A stretch of 50,949 bases of DNA from an uncultured Lachnospiraceae bacterium (GCA_949840805.1 CATKXR010000032.1:1-50949), one strand, 5' to 3'. Counted from the first letter of the stretch, positions 9,173-18,282 are shown. Translations and numbers: made by a program. The notes: generated by a model not told the origin, from the sequence alone.

Positions 9173-9597
9173 GAGCTTTGATTGATACCTGTATTATTAT
9201 AGACGCATTGCAGTCCCGTCTTCCGTTTAAGGACAATGCACAGGAAATCTTTCTTCTTGCTGCTAACAGACAGTTTGAGGGATTTATCACGGCAAAGGCC
9301 TCTACGGATATTTATTATTTAACACATAAATATCTCCACAGCGATAAGGAAACACGGAAGGTATTGAGTGGGCTGTATATGCTGTTTGAGCTGTTAGACA
9401 CAGCAGGGATTGATTGCCGGAAAGCAATTTCTTCAGGAATGACTGATTTTGAGGACGCGGTTATGGTCGAAACTGCGCTTCGTTGTGGAATGGATTGTAT
9501 TGTTACCAGGAATGTAAAAGATTACGAAAAGTCATTGATTGAGATATATCAGCCGGATGAATTTTTGGAGCTTTTTCATCAGAGGGAGATAGAATAG
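9169..9597 (+). CDS. PIN-domain toxin (VapC-like ribonuclease)
   Basis: A 142-residue PIN fold: the first acidic cluster MRALIDTCIIID (D6, D12), the central DFEDAVMVETA and the C-terminal TRNVKDY. These are the positions that bind Mg in PIN nucleases. The family cleaves RNA and is held in check by the antitoxin encoded just before it. All key acidic residues appear present, so it should be active. It may stabilise the ICE against loss. Confidence 0.88.
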   Translation: MRALIDTCIIIDALQSRLPFKDNAQEIFLLAANRQFEGFITAKASTDIYYLTHKYLHSDKETRKVLSGLYMLFELLDTAGIDCRKAISSGMTDFEDAVMVETALRCGMDCIVTRNVKDYEKSLIEIYQPDEFLELFHQREIE

Positions 9598-9800
9598 CCT
9601 GATTCTAAATTAATGCCTTATGACAGAGTAAACATATTGTTTATTGATACTTCAATATTTACTATTATTTATCGGGAGACCGCTATGCTTTGTTTGATTT
9701 AATATTTGCATAATTATAGATAATAATTTTATTTCCAAGGAGAATTAGTGATACTGCATTTTTAGCATATAAGGTGGATAGGGGGAAAGGGACTGTGGGA

Positions 9801-12308
9801 ATGTTAGAAGGGACAGTAGCAATTGGTCGATTTGTATTCAATGAATTTATGTCAAATATTATAAATGAAGGAGTAGATACGAAAAAAGAAAAGATAAAAA
9901 GCTCTATTCATGATAAATGCAATAAAAATTACTCTACTAAAATATATCGTGGAATTGAGGATGTTCTAAATAAACTGACTGGTAATAAATATAAAGACTC
10001 AGAACTTTTATACGAAGCGATAGAAAAAATATTTACTGAATTTAAAAATGGAAAGAATGAAATTGAAACAGTAAAGGCGGGGTTAACTCTATTTAATTTT
10101 GATATAAGTGATAGTATATGCGAATACTTTTTAGACGAGCTAAACAAAGTGATTTGTCAAGATGAAGAATTATTTAGAAGAATATCTATTAATTTAGAAA
10201 AAAAGGGAATTAGAGTTTCTCAGGAAGGATTTCAGCAGATTAGCGAAGAAATTAGAGAAATAAAGCAAAGTATTAATGAAATAAAATGTGCAGAAAATAA
10301 AGCAAATGTTTTAAATAATGATGAAAGACTATCTGTTAGAAGTAGAACTCAGGAGTATCTTAATAAGTGGAATGAAAATATGTTTCTTAATAATTTTACT
10401 GAATGGGATGAGGCGAGAGGTGTTAATATTAGACTTAGTCAAGTATATAGAAAGGAGCATTTACCCCATTTTATTTATGGGAATAATGAGCGTATATCTA
10501 CTAATATAGATTCATTATTATCTCAGTATATACAGCAAAGTAAAGCTAATAAAATGCTTTTGATACTTGGGCAGCCAGGTATAGGAAAGAGTACATTGAT
10601 CAGTTGGATTGTAGCAAATTTTAAAGGCAGAACGAATGATATTTTGGTTTATCAATTTGCTTCTGATTTAAAATGTGTAGATTGGAACCAATATGATATA
10701 GCTGGTGAAATCTTAAATGCATTAAATTTAGATTATCTTGATTTGCAAAAGAAGACATTGATTCTTGATGGATTAGATGAAATAAATATAAATAATAATG
10801 GAAAAGAAATTTTAGACAGAATATATTGGAAATTAATCAAAAGTAGTGAAATTACAAATTTTTCATTGATTATTACATGTAGAGAAAATTATATTCGCGA
10901 TTTTGTGAGAGTTAGTTGCCAATATATTACACTCCAACCTTGGGACAATGAACAAATAAAAAGTTTCTGTAATGTTTTTTGTAATGAAAGTAAAAGAACA
11001 ATAACAGAAAATACTTTTGCAAAGATTATAGAGAATAAAAATATTCTAGATATCCCTCTTATTTTATATATGACTTTGGCTTTGAAGATATCTATTGAAA
11101 AAGAGGGTTCTATTGTAGATGTTTATGATAAAATATTTTCACTGGAGAATGGTATTTATGATAGATGTATAGGATATGCTGAACCTCATAGAATTAGAGA
11201 GATAAAGGAACAGATACATGAAGCATCAAAAAGAATTGCTTTTTGGATGTTTGAAGAGGACTCCGATGGAGCAAGTATTCCGCAAGAAGAATATCAGAAA
11301 ATTTGTAATGAAATTGCGAGTGAAAAAAAGAAAGGAAATTTAAGGCAGGATTTCATAATAGGAAATTTTTATAGGCTGAGATATTGTGAGAGAATGAATA
11401 CAAATGAACTTTGTTTTGTACATCGTTCTATTTATGAGTATTTTGTTGTTGAAAACATTTTTACATCTATATGCGAGGCTGTAAAATTGTCTAAAGAAAA
11501 ACTTGCAGGTGTTTTAGGTCATCTTCTTAAAAAGGGAATGTTATCTAATACAATTTGTGACCTTTTGCAATATAAAATAAGGACTAGTGAACTAAAAGAT
11601 AAATTTGATATTATAAATCAAACGTTTAACTTGATGATACATGATGGTATGACGTATTATACGAATAAATGCTATAAGAATATAATGGATTGTGAGATGA
11701 GAGTATTTGTAAATATGCTTGAGGTTATACATTTATGGGGTTATAAAAATTTGAATATGGATAGTTCGATTTCTAGATATTTAGGTTATAATGGATATAT
11801 GGGTTTGAATCTTAGGAATATAGTAATAGAACCAATAAGATATATAAATAATGAGAAGAAAATAAAAAACACGTATTCAATATCTTTGGAAATGGTATAT
11901 TTACAAGAAGCATATATGACACAAATATGTTTAAAGTATGCAGGACTACCATACGCAGATTTAATGCTTGCAGATTTGGAGTACGCAGATTTAGAGGGGG
12001 CGGATTTGAGAAGAGCAAACTTGTCCTTAGCAAATTTAAAGGGAGCAAATTTGAAAGGGGCAATTTTAGAAAATGCGGATTTAAGTGGATCATATTTAGA
12101 AGGAGCAGTTTTGAAAAATGTAATGTTTGTAGGGGCAGATTTGAAAGATGCAGATTTGGGAAAAGCAGATTTAGCAAAGGCGATTTTTGATAGAAAGCAG
12201 ATTGAATTTTTGGAGGGTAAATATATCTTGGATGATGTAAGTGTGTGCTTAGAAACAGGGGAAATAATCAACTATCAGGAGTATAAAGGAATGTTATCGC
12301 AAGAATGA
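9801..12308 (+). CDS. NACHT-type STAND NTPase with C-terminal pentapeptide repeats
   Basis: I chose the ATG at 9801 (GGGGAAAGGG nine bases upstream); an in-frame GTG at 9774 would add nine residues. The product has about 835 residues. An alpha-helical N-terminal region of about 240 residues comes first. The NTPase core has Walker A LILGQPGIGKST (about 255-266), Walker B TLILDGLDEI and a sensor-like IITCREN. A helical arm follows, with an FVHRSIYEYF block typical of NACHT proteins. The end carries about 14 A-D/N-L-x-x pentapeptides (about 705-790). Codon use is very AT-rich compared with the flanking ICE genes, a sign of separate acquisition. NACHT proteins of this build are known anti-phage sensors. 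The helical N-terminus shows no recognisable effector. Confidence 0.87.
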   Translation: MLEGTVAIGRFVFNEFMSNIINEGVDTKKEKIKSSIHDKCNKNYSTKIYRGIEDVLNKLTGNKYKDSELLYEAIEKIFTEFKNGKNEIETVKAGLTLFNFDISDSICEYFLDELNKVICQDEELFRRISINLEKKGIRVSQEGFQQISEEIREIKQSINEIKCAENKANVLNNDERLSVRSRTQEYLNKWNENMFLNNFTEWDEARGVNIRLSQVYRKEHLPHFIYGNNERISTNIDSLLSQYIQQSKANKMLLILGQPGIGKSTLISWIVANFKGRTNDILVYQFASDLKCVDWNQYDIAGEILNALNLDYLDLQKKTLILDGLDEININNNGKEILDRIYWKLIKSSEITNFSLIITCRENYIRDFVRVSCQYITLQPWDNEQIKSFCNVFCNESKRTITENTFAKIIENKNILDIPLILYMTLALKISIEKEGSIVDVYDKIFSLENGIYDRCIGYAEPHRIREIKEQIHEASKRIAFWMFEEDSDGASIPQEEYQKICNEIASEKKKGNLRQDFIIGNFYRLRYCERMNTNELCFVHRSIYEYFVVENIFTSICEAVKLSKEKLAGVLGHLLKKGMLSNTICDLLQYKIRTSELKDKFDIINQTFNLMIHDGMTYYTNKCYKNIMDCEMRVFVNMLEVIHLWGYKNLNMDSSISRYLGYNGYMGLNLRNIVIEPIRYINNEKKIKNTYSISLEMVYLQEAYMTQICLKYAGLPYADLMLADLEYADLEGADLRRANLSLANLKGANLKGAILENADLSGSYLEGAVLKNVMFVGADLKDADLGKADLAKAIFDRKQIEFLEGKYILDDVSVCLETGEIINYQEYKGMLSQE

Positions 12309-12489
12309 GACAGTATTTTTTAAGACTTTCTGTGACTTTGAATTGATTTATAAGATTGGCCGTAGAAAGTAAACATTGAAAAAAATGTCGATGGAGATAG
12401 AAAGCCAGATAATATTGTAAAAGTTAATTCGTAGAGGACAAAAAGTATTTGCTTATCTGTTATTGAGAATTTTTTAAAGGGGATTATTC

Positions 12490-13425
12490 ATGGAAAATAG
12501 TTTGTTAATAGGGAATGGGATGAATATGTTTTTGGGGATTTCTGCTTTATCTATTGAAAATATTGCTAAACGATTTGAAAAGTCTTTATATCATAGCAGT
12601 TGTTTATATGAAATGCTATTTAATGTATCTTTTTCTGAAGATGTATGTAAAAAGCTCATTTCCTATAGTGAAAATATAGAAATGTTAGCAGGAAAAGTTT
12701 ATAAATATGTTATTAAAAATATGCATTGTCCTTTTAATGAAGCAGTATATCAACGTCTTATAGACGAAATTACGGGAACGGCAATTAATGCTATCTTTTT
12801 TGATAGAGATGGGTATATTGATGTTTCATATCTACACACAAATTTATCTGCTTTAAATACATATCAAAATATTTATAGTCTGAATTATATGGAATTTTGG
12901 GATTTGGATAATAGGTGTTGCTTTTTGCATAAAAAATATCATTTGCCTGATATTATTCCATATACAAAGCCAATTATCTTTTATAACCGTTATCGTTATG
13001 CAGGACTAAAAAAATATAGGGATTTAGTTGAATCAATGCGTGCAACTTATCAAATGATAGAATATGGATATGATTTATTAATCTTTGCTCCGGATTGTAT
13101 GGACAGAAATGACGAAGACTATTTGGATAAAAATGATGTGGTATCTTTAACTGGATATCCTTCCGAAACATTTATTATGGATGAAGATGATATTTATCCT
13201 TCAGACCCACAAAATTTGTATGAAGAGTTAGATAATATTTCAAAAATAGATGTATTTGGTGTTTCTCCATATGGAGATAAGAGCTTAATTGAGAAGTTAG
13301 CGGCTATTGGCCAAGGTACTATTTTTGTATACCAATGTGACCCATTGCAAATAGCAGAGTGGAAAAAATACTTACCAGATGGATTCAAATTTAGGGATTC
13401 GACAGAATTATTTGGATCCAAATGA
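12490..13425 (+). CDS. SIR2-like/AbiH-like protein, candidate defence effector
   Basis: The ATG follows AAAGGGGA; 311 residues, as AT-rich as the NACHT gene. It opens with LLIGNGMNM (residues 5-13), like the GNG nucleotide-binding loop of SIR2-like and AbiH proteins. It has YSLNY at 129-133 and closes with DVFGVSPYGDKSLIEKL (254-270), which resembles the 'FGHS...D' block of those families. The classical catalytic His-containing 'HLHG' is not evident; FLHKKYHLP stands roughly where it is expected. It lies 181 bp after the NACHT gene on the same strand. It could be an NAD-acting effector or an AbiH-type abortive-infection protein. The fold call is from motif pattern only. Confidence 0.6.
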   Translation: MENSLLIGNGMNMFLGISALSIENIAKRFEKSLYHSSCLYEMLFNVSFSEDVCKKLISYSENIEMLAGKVYKYVIKNMHCPFNEAVYQRLIDEITGTAINAIFFDRDGYIDVSYLHTNLSALNTYQNIYSLNYMEFWDLDNRCCFLHKKYHLPDIIPYTKPIIFYNRYRYAGLKKYRDLVESMRATYQMIEYGYDLLIFAPDCMDRNDEDYLDKNDVVSLTGYPSETFIMDEDDIYPSDPQNLYEELDNISKIDVFGVSPYGDKSLIEKLAAIGQGTIFVYQCDPLQIAEWKKYLPDGFKFRDSTELFGSK

Positions 13426-13441
13426 GAATTTTATATTCGCA

Positions 13442-13485
13442 CACTATATATATAAATATAAGATTTACAACCACAATATATAGTG
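13442..13485. repeat. AT-rich inverted repeat after the SIR2/AbiH-like gene
   Basis: CACTATATA (13442-13450) and TATATAGTG (13477-13485) are perfect complements 26 nt apart. The repeat lies at the boundary of the AT-rich island and has no T-run. Confidence 0.5.
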
Positions 13486-13680
13486 CTAAAATAACCATGA
13501 AAGTTGATTTATGCAGTCCACAGACCGCACACACTTTTTGTTCTGGTCCAAACGCCAGAAGCGCAGGGCAGGGAGGATTCCTTAAGCCCGGACACCACAT
13601 TTCAGCCAGAGACACGTTTGTTTCTGTCTGATAAACATTCAAGAAAACCAAATAACAGCGGCTATTTTGCTGCATATCAG

Positions 13681-13721
13681 AGAGACATCCCATACAAAAA
13701 ATGGAACGATGTCTCTTTTTT
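13681..13721 (+). terminator. Rho-independent terminator at the right edge of the cargo island
   Basis: AGAGACATC (13681-13689) pairs with GATGTCTCT (13708-13716), an inner CCAT/ATGG extends the stem, and TTTTTT follows. The stretch 13426-13760 otherwise holds no gene I can support. Confidence 0.8.
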
Positions 13722-13762
13722 GCGTGCAAAACCCGCCAGAAAGGAGGAGACAAAAAAGACCA

Positions 13763-14076
13763 ATGAAAAGAATTCAGCGACCAGAGTATACGACATGGAC
13801 GGCTGTTTCTGTCTGATTATCGCCATTTTAAACGGTGTCGGTGCCAGTACAGCCCGAAGGCTTTACGACAATGGCCCAGTACAGCAAAGGCTTGGCCGCC
13901 CTTTACCAAGAGGCAGACCGCCAGACCAGACGGCAGTACCAGAGAGAGCAGAAAGAAACCAAAGAATTCATGTGTTAAAGAAAAAAGGATACAGCTTAGA
14001 GGAGATTTCTGACATTCTTGGCTGTGACAGTTCGACTGTAAAGAGAAATCTAAAAAAAGCGAAGGAGGAAGCGTGA
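13763..14076 (+). pseudogene. Small helix-turn-helix ICE protein, apparently frameshifted
   Basis: AAAGGAGGAG precedes an ATG at 13763, but that frame (MKRIQRPEYTTWTAVSV) stops at 13814-13816. The same frame reopens and reads MAQYSKGLAALYQEADRQ... up to KEFMC before a TAA. The adjacent frame then gives a clean helix-turn-helix (KKKGYSLEEISDILGCDSST) ending at 14076. Reading TGTTTAAAG instead of TGTTAAAG near 13977 would join the last two pieces. A continuous but less natural frame runs 13795-14076 and could be annotated instead. Small proteins with a C-terminal HTH of this kind act as regulators in Clostridial ICEs. Function is inferred. Confidence 0.5.
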
Positions 14077-14079
14077 ATC

Positions 14080-15021
14080 ATGACACTGGAGACATTTGCG
14101 GAGGAGATGAAGATCAGAGTTCAGGAAAAGGAAGGGAACCATTATGAGGTGGACTTGGAGCGAAGCCTGGGAAACAATGGGACAGAGGTAATCAGGCTGG
14201 CAGTAAAAAAGGAAAGCGACAGCGGCACTGCCCCGGCAGCGCTGTTGAATGGATTCTATAACCGGATATCGGAAAAAGAATCGGAAGATTTTTTGGAAGA
14301 AATGGCTGAGAAAATTGTAAGGCTGTTCTGTTTTTCCGATTTTGTGGAGAACTATGGGGAAACACGGGCAGCGCAGGTCATGGATTACGATTTCTGCAAA
14401 GACAAACTCCTGTTTAAGCTGGTTAACACCGGTTTGAACCAGGAACTCCTCCTTGACAGGCCCCATATCCCCTTTCTTGACCTTTCCATTACCTTTTATG
14501 TGAGGCTGGAAGAAAGGGACGGAATGGAGACAAGGGTTCCGGTCAATGAGTTTCTAAGGGAGATATGGAAAATGACAGTGCAGGAGCTATACCAGCAGGC
14601 ATTAAGGAACGCTCCTGAAACAATGCCGGCCAGATTTTCCGAAATGAATCAGACAGCGGCATTCCTGTTGCTAATGGATGAAGAAATGACATCAGGGATT
14701 CTGGATCTGCTGCCGCCTGTGGAGAAAATGAGAGATGGAACCTTGTATTGTCTGACCAATCATCAGGCCAGAAATGGGGCTTCTGTCTTGCTGTATCCTG
14801 GGGTGTTAAAGGAATGTGCCGCAAAGTGTGGAAAAGACTTAGTGATTCTTCCAAGCAGTGTGGATGAGGTCCTTTTAATGCCTCTCAGCGATGAGAATAA
14901 GCTGAATGAACTGACAGAAATGGTCCGGGGTATCAACCAGTCGGTATTGGAACCGGGGAAGGTGCTTTCCGACCACGTTTACCGCTATGACTACGAAAAC
15001 GACCAGATTGTAATGGTGTAG
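14080..15021 (+). CDS. DUF5688-family protein
   Basis: A 313-residue soluble protein; GGAGGAAGCG precedes the ATG, which starts 3 nt after the previous stop. The opening (an E-x-x-K-VQEKEG-like strand followed by LNGFYNRI), the central GLNQELLLDRPHIPFLDL and the C-terminal LPSSVDEVLLMPLSDE match my memory of DUF5688. That family is common on Firmicutes conjugative elements and in gut Clostridia and has no known biochemical role. The LPSSVDEVLL block is its most recognisable feature. It is probably co-transcribed with the next gene. Confidence 0.8.
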   Translation: MTLETFAEEMKIRVQEKEGNHYEVDLERSLGNNGTEVIRLAVKKESDSGTAPAALLNGFYNRISEKESEDFLEEMAEKIVRLFCFSDFVENYGETRAAQVMDYDFCKDKLLFKLVNTGLNQELLLDRPHIPFLDLSITFYVRLEERDGMETRVPVNEFLREIWKMTVQELYQQALRNAPETMPARFSEMNQTAAFLLLMDEEMTSGILDLLPPVEKMRDGTLYCLTNHQARNGASVLLYPGVLKECAAKCGKDLVILPSSVDEVLLMPLSDENKLNELTEMVRGINQSVLEPGKVLSDHVYRYDYENDQIVMV

Positions 15022-15042
15022 CTTATCAGGAAAGGAGCAGCC

Positions 15043-15411
15043 GTGCATATCCATAAATACGCGGACTTAGCCTGTTTTCAGGAGATCGGGATTGGAGGAA
15101 CGCTGCCGGCCACAGAGGAGTACCGGGAGTTTATAAAAAAGCTCCACCCGTCCCAGTTCCTCTCCGGGGGAATCCGGGCCACGCTTTATGAGGTTTCCTA
15201 TTCCTACATGACCATAAGGGGAAATGGGAGAACGGCGAAGAAATACGCGCTGCTGAACCCGGACCATGAGGAGGCATACATAGAGATTGAAATGCAGATG
15301 AGTAACTGGGTGGAGAATCACAACGCAAAACGGCCGTACCGGATGATTTCCAACGTGACCATTCTGGAGATCAAGCCATTGGCCTTTGCGAATATCCGGT
15401 TTGAGATTTAG
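15043..15411 (+). CDS. Small ICE protein of unknown function
   Basis: GTG start with AAAGGAGCAG upstream; 122 residues, soluble, no motif known to me. It follows the DUF5688 gene by 21 bp and is probably in the same operon. The strand-rich C-terminus (MISNVTILEIKPLAFANIRF) suggests a compact beta domain. No function is proposed. Confidence 0.6.
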   Translation: MHIHKYADLACFQEIGIGGTLPATEEYREFIKKLHPSQFLSGGIRATLYEVSYSYMTIRGNGRTAKKYALLNPDHEEAYIEIEMQMSNWVENHNAKRPYRMISNVTILEIKPLAFANIRFEI

Positions 15412-15582
15412 AAAGGTTTCATTCCCTCATTTCCCTGGGAAAACTCCGGGTTGTCCCTTAGAGGCGGGGCTACTGTGAGCCCTGGCCTTGAAAAAGAACG
15501 GTAAGGGGCGTAAAAAGACACACCGGTTAAAGTATGGCTTTTCCGTCAAGAGCAGAATAAATTTTGCAAAGGACGGGAGAGA

Positions 15583-16122
15583 ATGGAACAATATACATTC
15601 ATAAATGAACTGCCAAAAAAGACTGCCAGGGCCATAAGCCTATTCCAGATGTTTGAGAAGACAGCGCTGGGATACCGGCCGGAAGGATATTATCTGGCGT
15701 TCAGCGGAGGGAAGGACAGCGTGGTAATCTACTGGCTGGCAAAAATGGCGGGAGTAAGATTTACGGCCCACTACCATTTGACAACCGTGGACCCGCCGGA
15801 ATTAGTCCGGTTTATCCGAAAGGAATATCCGGAGGTGAAGGTAGAAAAGCCGGAGCTTACCATGTGGGAGCTGATCGTAAAGAAACAGATCCCGCCTCTG
15901 AGAAGGGCACGCTATTGTTGTGAGGCCTTGAAGGAGCATGGGGGTGAGGGAGCGTTTACCGTAACCGGAGTCCGCTGGCAGGAGAGCAGGAAACGAAAAC
16001 AACGAACCAGTCTGGAAATTCTGACTTCTAAAGATCCCATTTATTTAAACTGTGACCATAAAGAAGCTGTAACAGTCAGGATAGGTCTGCGCACTTGCTG
16101 CGCTGACCGTATGATATCATAA
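15583..16122 (+). pseudogene. PP-loop (PAPS reductase-like) protein, N-terminal fragment
   Basis: The ATG is preceded by GGACGGGAGAGA. The frame carries the PP-loop YLAFSGGKDSVVIYWLA (about residues 42-58) that binds ATP or PAPS pyrophosphate, and continues with VTGVRWQESRKRKQ and LNCDHKE. It then runs into an inserted element and stops at 16122. The rest of the protein resumes at 16208 in another frame. PP-loop proteins of this kind are widespread on Clostridial ICEs and phages, with DndC-like or sulphur-transfer roles suspected. As it stands the fragment lacks the C-terminal cysteine region. Confidence 0.8.
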
Positions 16123-16207
16123 TGGAAGCGGACATCCGGCTTATCGCGAAGCGATTCTCATGGCCGGATGTGTAACAGTTCAAGGTTTATCTGAACTGTT
16201 ACGGGAA
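16066..16207. mobile_element. MITE-like, hairpin-rich 142-bp insertion in the PP-loop gene
   Basis: The PP-loop protein reads through LNCDHKE up to 16065 and continues as SRRQVETC from 16208, so the intervening 142 bp look inserted and shift the frame. The ends share GTAACAGT / ACTGTTAC. A GAA lies on both sides as a possible 3-bp duplication. Inside are three hairpins: GCGCA/TGCGC (16089-16103), ACATCCGGC/GCCGGATGT (16132-16171) enclosing TCGC-GAA-GCGA, and GTAACAGTTCA/TGAACTGTTAC (16172-16202). There is no coding capacity. Confidence 0.7.
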
Positions 16208-16612
16208 TCCCGCCGCCAGGTGGAAACCTGCGCCCTGAAGGGAAAACGTGTGCTGAATCCCATTATCGACTGGACGGAAGAGGAGGTGTGGCGGTTTATC
16301 CGTACCTATGGTCTCCCTTACTGCGTCCTGTATGATCTGGGGGTTCACAGGCTTGGCTGTCTGGGATGTCCTCTGGCAAGCACGAAAAACAGGGAACGGG
16401 AATTTGCCCGTTATCCCCAGTATGCCAGGGCCTATATCCGTGCCTTTGACCGGATGGTGGAGGCGCGCAGGGCTTCGGGCAAGCCCAGGGGAAGCTGGAA
16501 GGACGGGGAGAGCGTGTTTTGGTGGTGGATGTATGGAAATGGGAAAAGGGAGAGACAGATTGACGGACAAATGGAATTAGAGTTTGGAGATGAGGCCGGA
16601 ACAGCGGCATAG
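16160..16612 (+). pseudogene. PP-loop (PAPS reductase-like) protein, C-terminal fragment
   Basis: Homologous sequence starts at 16208 (SRRQVETCALKGKRVLNPI). It contains IIDWTEEEVWRFI, which is typical of PAPS reductase-like ICE proteins, and the cysteine pair HRLGCLGCPLAS, then a basic tail. The ATG at 16160 lies inside the inserted element, so any product made from it would start with about 16 foreign residues and lack the PP-loop. Together with 15583-16065 this restores one gene of roughly 295 codons. Confidence 0.75.
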
Positions 16613-16631
16613 GAAGGAGGCACCGATCTTT

Positions 16632-17429
16632 GTGGAGAAACATTCATGCAGGACCTGCAGGAGTCTGGAAAAAGAAAGGAAAGAGGTGATGAAGGGCCGT
16701 CTGAAAGGGCGGTACCGCTATGGGTGCAGCGGCCAGGGCAGCGGATTTGTCTGCGGTTTTCTGGCTGGTGATGAGGATTTGGAGACCTTGTCCTGCGGAT
16801 TGTGGCATGGGCAGTCTGAGAGAAAGACGGAGAAGGAAGGGCAGAAGCTGGAGAAGGAGCTGGGAGAGAGCCTTCAGGGGCTGTTTGACCGCTGGAATGA
16901 GTGGTATGTCCGGGGGTGCCCGGAGGGGAAGGAGACAGACGGGGTGTATTTAAACCGTCTTCGCCTTGCCATAAAGGGGCTGGTGGAACGGATTGAGGAG
17001 GCTCTTGAAGAGTCCCGGTTCCCGGAAAGCTATTATTCCCCGCTGCCGCCGGAGGTTGCGGAAGATTATATGGCGGATACGGACAGTTTGGTAAAGGGTG
17101 CAGAGAGGGCGTTGTACCAGTACCGGAATTCACCGGATTATCTCTGGCTGGAGTCCTATATGAATGGGCAGAAAGTTAAGAGCAAGGAGACGGAGAAGGC
17201 TGCGGTGTTTTTTGAACATGGGAAGGTCTTGGAGGAGGCGCTCAGCCGGAACCAGTATCTTCTTATGAAGCAGGAGATACGGCAGGAAGGGATTTTGGCA
17301 GAGCTGGCAAAGTACCGGAGGGCCGTTTTGCAGAAGGAGCAGAAGGCAGCCAGGAGAAACAAAAGCGGACAGAAAGGCAAAAAAGATATGTCCGGCCAGT
17401 TTACCTTGTTTGAGGAGAAGGCGTCCTGA
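16632..17429 (+). CDS. Cys-rich ICE protein with clamp-binding-like tail
   Basis: The GTG at 16632 is chosen because AGGAAGGAGG stands about ten bases upstream; an in-frame TTG at 16584 would overlap the previous gene. The product has about 265 residues. The first 45 hold four cysteines (CRTC, then GCSG and FVCGF) that could bind a metal. The middle is helical and charged. The C-terminus reads GQFTLFEEKAS, resembling the QxxLF beta-clamp-binding peptide. It directly follows the PP-loop gene. I recognise no family. Confidence 0.65.
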   Translation: MEKHSCRTCRSLEKERKEVMKGRLKGRYRYGCSGQGSGFVCGFLAGDEDLETLSCGLWHGQSERKTEKEGQKLEKELGESLQGLFDRWNEWYVRGCPEGKETDGVYLNRLRLAIKGLVERIEEALEESRFPESYYSPLPPEVAEDYMADTDSLVKGAERALYQYRNSPDYLWLESYMNGQKVKSKETEKAAVFFEHGKVLEEALSRNQYLLMKQEIRQEGILAELAKYRRAVLQKEQKAARRNKSGQKGKKDMSGQFTLFEEKAS

Positions 17430-17542
17430 TGGAGATAAAGCTTCTGATAGAAGGCGGGAAACTTAAGAAGTGTAAGGAGTCTGATACCATGCAGGAAAAC
17501 TGGATGGGGCGCAGGAAACCGGATGGGACGCAGATGGACTGA
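17429..17542 (+). CDS. Possible 37-residue coupled peptide
   Basis: An ATG overlaps the previous stop (TGATG at 17427-17431), a classic coupling arrangement. The peptide starts MEIKLLIEGGKLKKCKES, which reads like a natural strand-turn protein start, and ends at 17542. No family is known to me. It could be a truncated version of a longer ICE gene. Confidence 0.35.
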   Translation: MEIKLLIEGGKLKKCKESDTMQENWMGRRKPDGTQMD

Positions 17543-17579
17543 GTGTAAGAATCAAGAAACGTATAGGAAGGAGACAGGA

Positions 17580-18158
17580 ATGGATTATCAGATGTTGGTG
17601 AGGAACCTGTTCAATGACATGTTCGTATTTTTTAACGGGACACAGCCTCTGGGACTGGAGCCGTTGATTGACGTGTATCAGGATGAACCGCTGCTCATGG
17701 CATTTATCGGCAGGCTGGATGAGGCGGTTAAGGTTCCCTACAATGATGTGATGAAGGAATGTTATGGCTTTTTTAAGCAGTATGCAGGGGGAGAATACAC
17801 GGATGAGGTCTGGGAGAGGATTGTGAAGGATATCCAGGACTTTAACCAGAAGTGGATGAATCCCTGGTGCCGGGGGATTATGCTGGCACTGTTGGAGCTG
17901 CTAGAACGGGAGGATAAAGAGAGACAGGAACTTCAAAACCAGGGCGGTTTGGCGGAAAACGAAGCGCAGGAGCCAGGACTGCAGGAAACGGAAGGGCAAT
18001 ATGAAGCAGAAGGACAGTATGAAGACGGGCAGTATGAAATAGAAACCGGGCAGGAAGGAATGGAACCTGGCCTGGAAGCAGGAGGAGAGACTGCCTTGCC
18101 GGAAATGGAAATGGGATATGGAGAGGACGGGCAGCAGGAAAATGATCTTGCGGCCTGA
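17580..18158 (+). CDS. ICE protein with acidic repetitive tail
   Basis: I start at the ATG 17580 (AGGAAGGAGACAGG upstream) rather than an in-frame codon at 17523. The product has 192 residues. The first 120 are a helical soluble domain (MDYQMLVRNLFNDMF...). The rest is a Glu/Gly/Gln-rich disordered tail with imperfect repeats of EGQYE/DGQYE. No family is recognised. A terminator follows at once, so this closes the operon that begins near 14080. Confidence 0.65.
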   Translation: MDYQMLVRNLFNDMFVFFNGTQPLGLEPLIDVYQDEPLLMAFIGRLDEAVKVPYNDVMKECYGFFKQYAGGEYTDEVWERIVKDIQDFNQKWMNPWCRGIMLALLELLEREDKERQELQNQGGLAENEAQEPGLQETEGQYEAEGQYEDGQYEIETGQEGMEPGLEAGGETALPEMEMGYGEDGQQENDLAA

Positions 18159-18164
18159 TCTGCT

Positions 18165-18203
18165 AAAAGGCTGGGAAGAAATCAGATTCCCGGCCTTTTA
18201 TGC
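18165..18203 (+). terminator. Strong Rho-independent terminator
   Basis: AAAAGGCTGGGAA (18165-18177) pairs with TTCCCGGCCTTTT (18187-18199) with a single wobble. Confidence 0.88.
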
Positions 18204-18216
18204 CTATCTTTTTGTA

Positions 18217-18282
18217 AAATGGCTGCTGCACCAGAAATGTTTTCATTTTAGCGGCAGCCATTTCCGATTTCCAAATTATAAT
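18217..18282 (+). promoter_or_regulatory. Inverted repeat and -10 box upstream of pcfK
   Basis: AAATGGCTGC (18217-18226) and GCAGCCATTT (18254-18263) are perfect complements. A TATAAT follows at 18277-18282, 47 bp before the PcfK start. This looks like a regulated promoter; no good -35 is seen. Confidence 0.5.

Noticed and set aside
11786..12271. A 161-codon minus-strand frame opposite the pentapeptide repeats
   Set aside because: The repeat codons open the opposite strand by chance; there is no start signal.
13504..14076. A continuous 190-codon frame from a TTG start
   Set aside because: No ribosome site, crosses a terminator at 13681-13721, and only the last third looks like protein.
17990..18060. 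Imperfect repeats in the acidic tail considered as a CRISPR or DNA repeat array
   Set aside because: They are coding EGQYE/DGQYE repeats without spacers or conserved DNA units.
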